From: Chaetorhynchus papuensis
Lineage: Eukaryota; Chordata; Aves; Passeriformes; Rhipiduridae
Length of the DNA stretch: 64,000 bases
Assembly: GCA_013396525.1 (NCBI GenBank)
Contig: VWYX01000792.1
Coordinates: forward strand, 132,693 to 196,692
Reading direction: 5' to 3'
The position numbers were made by a program, and so were the translations under genes. The first letter of the stretch is position 1; the number at the start of each line of letters is the position of its first letter. The notes beneath the pieces were generated by a model. The model was not told the origin of the DNA and made no database searches. It saw only the letters and a program-made list of their open reading frames with translations. Below, piece after piece: positions 48,128 to 59,500 of this stretch.

Positions 48128-49331
48128 AATGTCTCTTATACTGAACCAACCTTTCACTAAGAAGAAAAAAATGACACAGTAAACAGAGGGCAGCCAGCAT
48201 CTCCTATTCAAAGAACATGCTTCCATTGTTCTAAAGACTTCCTCTTGCCTGGGACAGGACTTCCCAAACAGATGACAGATGCTCCAAGTTCACTGTTTCA
48301 TCAACATCCCCATTATTTCACAGAGCACTAAATGACCTATAACTAATTTATCTGAAAAGTCAACTTATTTATAAAAAGATTTCCACAGCCTGTTATTTAA
48401 TTATGCCTTAGGAGAGTCCTGTTAACTCCACAGGCAGTAGCAGCCTCAGGATATGATACAAACTTCTGCCTCACCATGAGTAAAGGCACTTTTGCTGGGA
48501 AATCAACTAAAAAAGCACTAAAGAAGTAACTAAAGATTAGTTTTCACCTGAAGCTGAATAATGTAACCTCCCCCAGCATTATCCTACCTTCTCAATTACT
48601 CTTCTTTGTCATTGTATGGCCTTTGGATACATTTAAGAAAAAAAAAAGGAAATAAAAGTGAGTCAAAGCTAGATTGAGCTATTTCACAATTTGGTCTTGA
48701 CAAACAAGGCCCTCAGAACCCTCGTCCTCCAGAAGGAAGAAACGCTGTAGTCCATTTCTCCTGTTGACTGATACAGGAAGTTGAACACTCCCATGGCCAA
48801 AATTATTACAGTATTAGAGTTCCAAATCACCTGGTGCCAGGCAGGTGAATTAACCAGGAGAAAGTTCTAAAGCTATTTCTGAGGAAAACACTAGGTAACA
48901 GATCAGGTACGGTAGATGAAGAAGGGTGGTTGAAGGAAGACCAGGATTTTGGTTTTGGATGACATATGAATTGCATAAAAACTCAGTGCATGTACATACA
49001 CTACAAGGGCGTAGTTCATTCAACCTATGAAATTATCAATTACCTCTATTCTAGAGAAAAGTCCATTTTTAAATCTGGGACATGCTTGCTATCACAAGCT
49101 GCTGTGACAAATTATTTCAGTGCATTTCTCTCCACTGCAAAGCACGTGCTCAAAACCCACTGACTTGAAGGTGACGTAACAGCTCATCACCTCAACTCTT
49201 ACAGGTTTTTTGTTCCTCCCCTCCATCCCTACCCCATCTTTCATGTTTTTCCTAAGAAAGCACTGTAGCTGAAAATGACTGAGGCTAGATCATTTAAATG
49301 CTAACTGCAAGTGCAATTCAATACTACTGGA

Positions 49332-49339
49332 TATATACA
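49332..49339 (-). promoter_or_regulatory. DCP2: Pumilio-type element in DCP2 3' UTR
   Basis: TGTATATA on the - strand is a canonical UGUAUAUA Pumilio motif. Confidence 0.4.
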
Positions 49340-49500
49340 GAGCAGATACACTACACAAGAGATCTGAGGACAACAGCACAGAATACAATACTGAACACCC
49401 TTGGAATAGTTATTGGAAGCCTGATTAAGCTGTTCAGTGTCACACAATGCCTCTATTATCCATGCACCTGCCTTCCTCCTCAGCGAGATCAAAAGAGGCT

Positions 49501-49508
49501 TATTTACA
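49501..49508 (-). promoter_or_regulatory. DCP2: Pumilio-type element in DCP2 3' UTR
   Basis: TGTAAATA on the - strand, the motif closest to the DCP2 stop codon (about 860 bases after it). Confidence 0.4.
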
Positions 49509-50255
49509 TTCAGTATAAATTCTACACAAGTAACCTCTCACAGTCAAGTTTAAGCTTTTCTTCTTCTGCAAGCAGCTGCTTTGTAACTTCTTCTTATGCA
49601 GCTGTGGGCAGTGCACAAGAGTTAAGTTTAGACACTTTGAAGGGCTGAGTTCTACCCAGTTTGAGTGTCATTATCGAAGACCAAGGAAGAGTAGGTACAA
49701 AAAGTCAACATGCTAAAGATCTGACTCAAGTACTAGTGATTGCCAGCCAACAAAAACTATCAGTGTTAAGGAGGGAAGGTATCTGGGGCAAACAATCAGT
49801 ACAGAGAAAGGATGACAGGCTGAGGCTAGGTTTGAAATGTGCAACTTGGTTTCAAAATCACTAGGACAGAGGTGTCCTCTGAGAATTAGTTTCATTGCCA
49901 CTGCTTAATATTGCAATGTCCTACAAAATAATGACTAACAAGTCCAATAATTTACATCAGAACAGTTAAAAGGTTAGCAAGCTGGTATACTCCAACAGTT
50001 AAAAAAAAGTCAATGACATTCTACAAAACACACGGCAAGTTAAAATAAAAAAATTTAAAAACCACAAAAAATAAAACACAAGTAAAAAGAATGCCCTCTA
50101 ATGCACAGCTAGGAACTAGTGAACTGAACATTGGAAAGGTACTTTTATGGACGAAGGCTAGACTGCATTTAAAGTGCAACACTTGACTATGCCACTCCCA
50201 TACTGCAAAGAGAACAAACCCTTCCAAACCAGCAGTCAGTCCCTGCATTGCATTT

Positions 50256-50285
50256 AAAAACAAACAAACAAAACAAAATAAAAAA
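50256..50285. repeat. A-rich CAAA simple tract
   Basis: AAAAACAAACAAACAAAACA followed by AAATAAAAA. It is low-complexity sequence inside the DCP2 3' UTR, just after the stop codon in transcript order. Confidence 0.9.
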
Positions 50286-50368
50286 CTCCTGAGAAAGAGT
50301 AAGGCTGGATAAGAAACCCCCTCAATTGCAACAGGCAAGTCTGATTCTTACTCCTAGTAAGTTTGCTG

Positions 50369-50532
50369 TCAGAGGTCAAAACTTTTCATTATGGCATCAT
50401 GGTCAAACTTGAAACTCAAGAAAGCTCTTGATGAAAAAGCAAATTTGTAATGGCCATTGCATGCCATAGAATGTCCCTCTACATGTTCTGGCAGTGGGTC
50501 TTCACTGGAGCAACACATCTCATATGCTGCTT
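50369..50532 (-). CDS. DCP2: DCP2 exon 11 (last coding exon)
   Basis: Two bases complete a glutamate codon begun in exon 10; 53 codons and stop TGA (50369-50371) follow. The start choice follows phase and homology: ET|E-AAYE aligns with human ETDAVYD only if splicing is after CAG at 50533-50535, although an AAG lies three bases earlier. It encodes an acidic stretch (SSEDPLPEH) and the conserved end SSRAFLSFKFDHDAIMKSFDL, without its human ILDL ending. Confidence 0.95.
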
Positions 50533-53500
50533 CTGCTTAAAGAGAAAAGAGCATGAAACAAATTTTAAACAGGCAGTTGCCAATAAAAGTATCAATAACA
50601 ACACAAAGCCATATATTCAATTAATATTTATAACCAAACCTGTATGTTTGGTCATAAACAGAAGAAGAGTCAAACAGCCATATTTACAACTTGTCTAGAG
50701 GCTAGAATAAATCTTAAAAGTCACTGCAATCTCGAAACACTTTCAATAGCCAGTTTTACACATATAATATTGTTTCACAAGCCATTTCTTAATAAGGAGG
50801 AAAAAAATTGGCACTATTTTCTGAGCAGTAAGTAAAGAACTGTGTGCACTCTGTGTGCAGCTTATTACTAGCAGGACAGAAAGCCTTGAAAAAATGCTCA
50901 ATTACCGGCACTGTGTTGACTCAGATGCTATGTTCCTAAACTAGCTTTTAGTTACTTTTTTACTCAGCCACCTGGCATATCAGTCAGCCCTTATAATTAT
51001 GGAGAAAAATTGCAAAACCAACATGAAACAGTATCAAACAAACAAAACCTCAGACTACCTTGGAAAAACATGGCTTTATAAGATTTGGTAGCTTGGCATG
51101 AGGAAAAACCCTCAACCATCATTATTCAGGTGCCTTCAGCCTGCAGCACAGGGCAGTGGATGAAAATTCTGACTGCACTTGCCTGTTTCAAAGTTATCTT
51201 GAAGTCTTCTTGGATTAAGCCTTTTTTCACATTTCTGGTGAAGAGAATGACCATAGATTACACATTTTATGATAAAGAAATGACATAGTATTTTTCAGCG
51301 GTATAGTTTAAGCATCATCTAAAAGGCATGCTGGTTATATTTGCTTTGACACACCTCATGTGTGAATTATTTTACCTCTAACTCAGCATGAATTCTGTCA
51401 TGTTACTTTGTGTAGCAAACATGCTTCAAGGCCACAAGTCTTTCGGAAGCATGCAACCTTTTAACAGTCAACAAAACATTTTTAAAATTCAGACTTCTAT
51501 GGGAAAATTTTGAGTACTTTCTAACTGTTTTAGGATAGAAGGGTCTTGCATATGATGGTGTGGAATCAAAGTCCTACATGCGTAAGTCCACTCTTCAATC
51601 AGCTTGTCCCAAAAAAAGCAAGGGGAATGTATTTGCAAACATGCTGCTACTGCCAATTAAATTAACATGCTTTAGAGACACAGAACTCTCCAGGGAAGAG
51701 TTGGTTTAGGCCCAGGTATTGCTGCTCTAAGTACACAAATACAGAATAAACATGGCCCTTTGCACTCTCTGCAAATTAAGAGTTTCCTGGCCTTCAAATT
51801 ACAGCAGAAAATTATCACTGGGACACAAAATATTTAAACTTCAAAAGACTGACAATCATGAAAACGCAAGTGAAAGAGAAAAAGAGAAGTATTTAGAAAA
51901 GTCTGTGAAGAGCCTACAAAGTAACTGTGAGGCATTAACAATTCCACTTGTTTCCATGAAGATCCTACTGATTACCATTACAGTTTTCCCCTATCCATCC
52001 AAATTTCTGAGCAGTCAATTCATTCTTCTACACTCAGACTCAAACATAACTAATCATTTCTCGTTGCAGTGAGGATTTTACAGGATGAGTTTATGGTTTC
52101 TGTATGTTTACATGAATAAGAGAAAGAAGGCAATAACCACAAACCAGAATGGGAATAATCTAGTTTACAGCCTGTAAACAAGAGGAACTAAAGCCTGGAC
52201 AAGCCTGGAGCTGCATGGAGAATCGGGGGCTCACAGCTGCACAAGAGCCAACAAAGTATACAGAAGAGCAATAAAAAACAGGGAATCAAAAGCACATTCT
52301 ACTATAAAAAGGGAACACAGCCCACTGAGTCTTCTCCCATCGAGAAGAATTGGACAACCACAAGAAGTTACTGCAAGGGAAAGTAACAAGCAAAGTGTGT
52401 GATACTGGAATTTACAAACTGCTGTAAACAGCTCTACTGTATGATTAAAAAATTATATGAGATTCTGGTATCCAAGCCAAGCCTGCATCTCAACATTTTT
52501 GCTGCAGAGAAGGGAAATAATAAGCATTTGCACTACCACGTTTTAAGTGTTGCGTAACAAAACCCCAAGCTTACAGTAACACATCACACATTAATAAATA
52601 AGACATGCACTACACTGAGTTATTACTGCACACTACAGAAGGCTTTTACATGACCGAAAACTGGAAAGCTTCAGGATTGTGTACTGAAACAGCTGAAAAT
52701 TTTCAACAGCTAACATTACTTCTAAAATGCAAATTTTGAAACTTAGTATGCTTGTCTATAGATCTGTATGCATACAAGGTAAGAAATGTTACACATCTAC
52801 AAACACGTATCAAATACTCTGATCAAATACACTCTTGATAGATACGCACTCTACTTTGTTTCAGCAGGACATTGTCCTGGACATTTGTTAAGCGCTGCTG
52901 GAACCTATTAATGACACAGCCACTGCATGCTTCTTACCAACGTATGGTTTTGCTTAACTGGTTGACTGTGCAGTCCATTTGTTCGCTTCTTTTGGCTGGA
53001 AGCATCTTGATTTTGCTTTCTGCCATTGTTCCTCAGGCTCTGACTCTGCTATTAAGTCCAAAATAAGTAGAGGGAAGAGTTTAAATGGCAGAATTGGACA
53101 TCATTGCAATGACACTTCCTACTTCCTAACTAAAACTTCCCTCCAAGTAACTTCAAAACATGTAAACAGCTTCTTTTGCAGACAAACTGAAGCCCACTGA
53201 AATTAACCAAACATATCCTCAAGCCACAGAGCCATCAGCTGTTACTCATTCTCTCTTGCACTATGACAGAATTATTACACAATAAATTCAGTTGAGTTCC
53301 CATGCAGTGATGCAGATGCACTAGAGATAACACCAAAATGGCAAGTACTAATTACTCTCTGTATATGAAACAACACAATTACAACCTGATACCACCACCT
53401 CTAGTGTGAGAAAAATCAGAGGATTCCCAAGAGTATTCCCCAACTCCATGTTTTTATTTTTGCATACTGTGGTGATGAAATTCACTATTTTTGTCCTAGA

Positions 53501-56500
53501 GAGGAAACCTGTGTGAACAAAGACATCTGTTTTAAATAGTCTAGATGCGTATGTTTGCCTAAGAAACAACCTACCTTTATTTTCAAAACTTCAGACACCT
53601 CAGGATGATTATATGGCTTCTGTGGCTGTTTTGGCTTCACCCATTGCTCTCCTGAAAAGCCATCTGTAAACACCTGTTGACTACAGCGAAGTTTGGATCT
53701 AGTACAGGAAAACAAAGACAGTTTACAACACAACTTCAAATCTACTGACAGCAGAAGACAAATAGGAAAGATTTTTCTGCTTTTTGAGAACAATCTGGAA
53801 GACAAGCTTAAGTAACCTAGTATGGAAACTCTAATAATGCTCACTGCCATTTGTATTCTCCACAGACAAAAGGCAAAGTCCACATTAACATTTGTCCTAT
53901 TGTTCTCAGTGTTGGTGTTGCCCTGGCTCAAATTACTGGAGCCCTCTCAAAGGGACTACAGGTTTTAAGGTTTGCTCTACCACTTTTCACACAGCTGAAT
54001 CTAAAGCCAGCAGCACTTGTTCCCCTACTGATCCCCACAAGTTTTATCTAGCTAGCCACTTCTTAAGAGTACTTTAAAGTCCTAATGTAGAGAGCCCTAC
54101 TTTTCCCGTGAAGAAGTGCCAAAAATATTGAACTTGAAACAGTGGAAGTTATCTAATTGCTTTAGCTTCTGGGTTTTTTGATTCCCGTAAACAGGACTGA
54201 GGAAATAATCTCAGTTCTGTCACCTATGTATCATGACATTAATTAAGTTCTCACCATATTTACCCTATGATATAAGTCTACGTTTGTATTTCTTTTTATT
54301 AACCTATTCTATTACTGGAACATGAATACTTGGAGAAAGAGAAAAGGACAAGCAGCTTTGTATGACCAGTGTTTTATAAGAAAGAATATAGAGGTGTTAA
54401 ACTGACCTGGTTCTTACCTAGCTTTTTCCAGGTTGGGTTTAGAGGGTGTGCTCCCCGCAGACGAAAAACCATTGTCACTGTCTGAGGAGTCTCCATTCCT
54501 TCGGGAAATCCACTCCCTCAATGGCCTGTGAGCAAGAAGTACAAGATCTCTTACCAAAACAAATCTAAAGAATTTAAAGTTGTCTGAAAGACCCTGGCCT
54601 AGCATTTGCCTCATCTCAAACATACCTGATGAAGGGAATTGCCATAAAAAATTTGTTAGGTGCCAAACCCAGCTTGGACCTTGGGGTCATGTCATTTCTA
54701 TGGCATGGTAATTTGTCGATGGAAAACCACTCAATATTCTAGAAAAACAAGAAATAAAATCAAAATACCCTCTATTGTAGCCTTAGCAGAATGTTACAAA
54801 TGTGTATCAGCCACGATTATTTCCCTTAATTAAGAAATTACCATGGAAGACTTAAATTAACGGGCTACAACAGCGTTTTTCACAAAAGGTTAATTAACTC
54901 TTCCAACTGCCACTACAGTAGCAGATGGTACAGCACAAACTCATTGCATGAAATCGCACCTAAAATATGAAAGGTATTAAATCAGCAACTAAATTCTGAA
55001 TAAGAGTTTCATAAACAAACCAACCAAACCACTGCACAAAGAATGCCATAAATAAATGTACAGGCTTTTAAAAAATTTCAATAACTTTGTGCTTAAAATG
55101 CCATCAATACTGGACCACCAACGGTCATTTAAAAGTAAAAAGGGTGTTTAGTTTGACAGTAAGTCTCAAGTTTTGTTAAGAAAAAAAAACATGGGGATAG
55201 GAAAGGACTTGTGTTACTGCTAATACATTATAGCTTTAATAGTTAAATAGTATACTTTGCAGAATGGGGACCAAAATCAGGAATTGTGACCACAGACAGT
55301 AGAAGAACCCACATGAGATCTTCTATCACAGAATCTACTTCCAAAGCCCCAGGTCCAGACAAGATGCAAATTATGGAAATAAGTTACAAACTGAACAAGT
55401 TTTCAATATAGTTCTACAGGGAATACTAAACCAGCCTGCCTAGCTGCATTAGATTAGATGAAGAAAAAGCTTCAAAACTCTGTCACTGCAAGAACTCTTC
55501 AACATTCCCATGCATATGGTCACTGTTCTACAAAGGGGTATATCTACTGTACATTTTAAAAAGTCCTCAAATTTCATTTTATTTCATATTTTGAAAAACA
55601 GTTCTCTAATGCAAGAAATTAAGTCCTGTACAGTCCACTTCTTTCCCTATTTAGAAAGCAAGATGCCCTGTTCAGTGACACCATCTACATGGAAATATAG
55701 CTGTTTTAAACTGAATAGCCATATAAGAAAAAATATTCAAACTTCAAAGATTACAGATACCAGGGACAAAGGTTCCAAAAAGTTGCTACCTGAGCCTTTG
55801 CCTTTCTCTTTCACAATACCTTCTGAAAGCCTAATGGTACACAATACATCCAAAACAGTCCCCTTTTTCTGTCCCCTTCCCAACCCCCTCCTTAAAATAT
55901 ACTATTTTGTAAATCTCGACAGTATTAGCCATAAAAGAGAAAAAACAATCCTTAGTTTGTTCTTCTGATATGTAGGCTTTTGCATATCCCCAATTAATTA
56001 CAACTTGAGAATATATAGTTACATATGCATCTGTAATTAGGAATAATATGAAATTATTAATATATACACCACCCATGAAAAAAGAAAAAAACTATATTTT
56101 GGCAGCATGCTCTATTGTGTTTTCATGATGAATGCAGATGTCAGACAGATGGTCAAGTATCAGACTTGCAGGTGAGCTGCAAAAAGTCAACACGAAACCC
56201 CACAGTGCAGAGGTGCCACTGGTACCTAGCATTTGAGGTGCTTATTGTGCTTAGTGGGTTCATTGTTTTACACACTTCTAGTTTTAAAAATCAGGCTCTG
56301 CAAAGTTCCTATAGATTCAAACAAGACAACACATACCCGAATTTCCCTTCTAGTTTTGGGATTGAATTTCGTGTTCTTGGGAACTCCTGGAATGATGTAC
56401 AGCCGTGCTAACTGATCATTAATTCGCAGCTCAATGTAGTCCTCTTTGCAGATATAATCTTTTATGTCAAACCCAGTTTCTTCAAACACCTGAGAAGTAT

Positions 56501-59500
56501 TTAGGTGAAATTAGTGTCTGTGTATTCAGAGTTATCCTTTCACAACCTATTATCACAAGCAAAGGAATGACTACTTTTCAGATATATCCACAAGAGCTGC
56601 TGGGAAAAACAAGTCTTTAGACACAGATGTTTAGAAATAGAGAGAGTATCTACATGCTTTATATTTCTCTAAGAGAACAGACCTGTAATGCAAGTTGAAA
56701 TAACTCTATTACATCTTCACGTAGCAATTTATTAATAGGGATGGGGTTAGTCCTCATCAAATTCTGAAATACTATTGAACTGTGCAGGCACTGCTAAGTG
56801 AAGACCTCTTCAATTAGATTTTACACAGATGCAGCTTATGGTTTCAGACCTGTGCTGACTTCAGTGAAAGCAGTTGACAGACTTATTTCAGATACTACAG
56901 ACATCCCAATTCCTGGCTACAGGTAAGCCTTGAAGAATTTGTCAGTCTATCCACAATGATAATCTAATTTGATGGAATAAAGATAATAGCAACAGTGCTG
57001 TTCACTAGTGAAATCTAAATCAATTTTTCAAATTAACAACAACCTCAAAAGATTTTTTTCTCCAGTATAACTATGCCCCCTTTAATGCTTTTGCTGGCAT
57101 AACTTGAAGTAAAGAGGAAGACATACTTCATGTCATTCCTTCTTGAAGCAGCTATGTCTAGTTTATCCTTGACAGGTATATTTAAAACAAACAAACAAAA
57201 AAAACCCCAAAACCCTGTGATTTCTCATGTACTGATTCAACACAATTAATGAACATAAATGCATCACACTACTTTCCCTCACCTTAATTTTCTCTCTCAA
57301 ACACTCTGGATGTATTATGTTGAATGAACACTGAGTTTGTACCAGTAATACTCTTTTACAGGCCATTTTTAATATGTAGCTTCACTACATATCTAGGTCT
57401 TCAGGAGCAATAAATACCACAGATTATTTTATTTTTCAGATATTATTTGCCACATACATTGATTCCTGTTCCTGCATAACTGAAAAATAGAAAAGTAAAG
57501 TTCTTCACAATTTTTACATAAAATTCTACAACCTCCAACAAACTCCTTAGTCTTTTTATACAGAGCAGTGTACATAGGGTAAATTCCCATTCCTCCACTT
57601 TTATACAGTTACGGTGACCCTTGAAATTAATATGCCAAAAGCCATAAATTACATAAGGCTTTCCAAACACCATGAGTAATACCTAAAAGTAAATTCACAG
57701 TTCAGTAGAGAACTTTAAAAACAGTACTCACTTAATTTAGCACATTAGTGCAAAACACTTTGAAACATAAAGCAGTTTGGGTTTTTTTTATTATATAACC
57801 TTAAGTTGATTACTATTCTGGAAATCAGAAGGGCACCAGAAGATACATAAGAAGATGACTGCAAGAACAGACTATTTATTCATGTGATTTCAATAAAGAG
57901 ATTACCTAAGTAAAGTGCCTTTTCATCCATTACATACATGCTGATTTCAGCAAAATGTCACTTCTTTATCTTAAAGGAGTTGATATAACTTACCTCTCTA
58001 GCAGCACAGTCATGAGGTGCCTCTTCTTTATTTACTTTCCCTTTTGGAAATCCCCAACCAGATTTTGCTAAATAGCCCTGAACCAAAAGAACCTACAAAA
58101 TACAAGGGAATGCAACTGTCAAACACGCAGGTGTTCTACCCAATTTTATTAAATGTCTTCCCTCCACCATCCCCTTGTTCTCCAAAACGACACCTCAGCC
58201 TGAAGGAAGGAAACCATTAGGCTTGCTGTGCTCTAGCAAGAACTGTGAAATTTTTTATGAAATCGTGTAACTCAGAATAAAAAAATTTTTAAAAAACTGA
58301 GAAGGAAAGCAAGCAGAAGTGTGTTTACTGTCCCACATATTGTATTTCTGTACACAGACACCAATACAAAGTAACTGTCAGAACTCTGCGAATCTGACAG
58401 TGAATGTAAATTTCTCCAGAAGAAAAATGTAAACAACAAAGAATAACTTCTGCCAGCATATGTCATCCTTCCCTCTAGACAGTCCTTCACAACTATTTCC
58501 ATACTTACATTTTCAAGTGTCTCATCAAGAATAATTGCACCATAGGTTGGCACTCCCATTTTGTATTCTTTCCACTCATCTAAAACCTTTCGTACATCTT
58601 CACCTTGAGGCAGTAAAAAAGGGCAGTGATTGAAGAGTATAGCAGCACGTTAAGGAAGATAAACTCAAGCGAGTTCCAAATCACATACTGAATACAGAAA
58701 ATATTCACTCAAAATTTAGAATAAACACTCCCTCCCCTAAGTGCTTTCCAGATATATTCTCTTGGAAGTAAAAAAAATATTAGGAATAATCCATTACAAA
58801 ACACTAAAAGTCAGAGCACATCAAGTAACTTGGCAATTCCTATACAAACCAACTTAAAAAAATAAAAATTAAAAAAAAAAAAAGACGAGAAAAAAGATTG
58901 CACTTGTTTGAAGGAAGGTTGTCCCTAATTCTGAAAAAAAGTAATCCCCAGTTACTCTGGATATGTATTATTTGTAAACACATTTTCTTAGTTTTGAAGT
59001 GAGCGAGACAGAAAAAAAATCAGTTCCTTGTGCTTGAAATGACTGGGAATAAATTTTTCCCACAAACATTTGTTAAGAATCCTATCTTCAGTGTTTCCGA
59101 TGCAAAAAACCTTATTTTTAAAGGCATACAGTTACAGAAATCTAAATTCTAATACACTTTATCAAAACTCACCATGCAGAGAAAACATAAACAACCTCTG
59201 TAACTCTAAAATTTTGAGAGAAAATCTGCAAGTCCTTAATAAAGTGTTAATATTATATATTACACATACTATACTACCAATAAAGAATACTCCACAGCAG
59301 AATACTTAAAAATACGACATTGCGGCAGAACTACTATTTGTGGCAAATATGGGATAGAAAGGGACAGATGTAATGAACATCAGTTACACTGCATTTTTTC
59401 TGCACTGCCTACAATTACTAGGAGAACTTTGTCTGAAAATACATTTATAATTAAAAAAATACATAAAATAACAGCATAACATCAACCAACAGAATATTAC

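Larger units (their letters stand above)
44881..50368 (-). other. DCP2: DCP2 3' UTR
   Basis: This runs on the - strand from the DCP2 stop codon toward poly(A) signals at 45056-45061 and 44895-44900. It is about 5.3-5.5 kb without a splice-like gene structure. It has three Pumilio-type UGUAHAUA motifs on the sense strand (49501-49508, 49332-49339, 46629-46636), a small hairpin at 48108-48127 and a CAAA-type simple tract at 50256-50285. Human DCP2 also has a multi-kilobase 3' UTR, as I recall, which fits. Other frames in this stretch look like chance. Confidence 0.65.
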
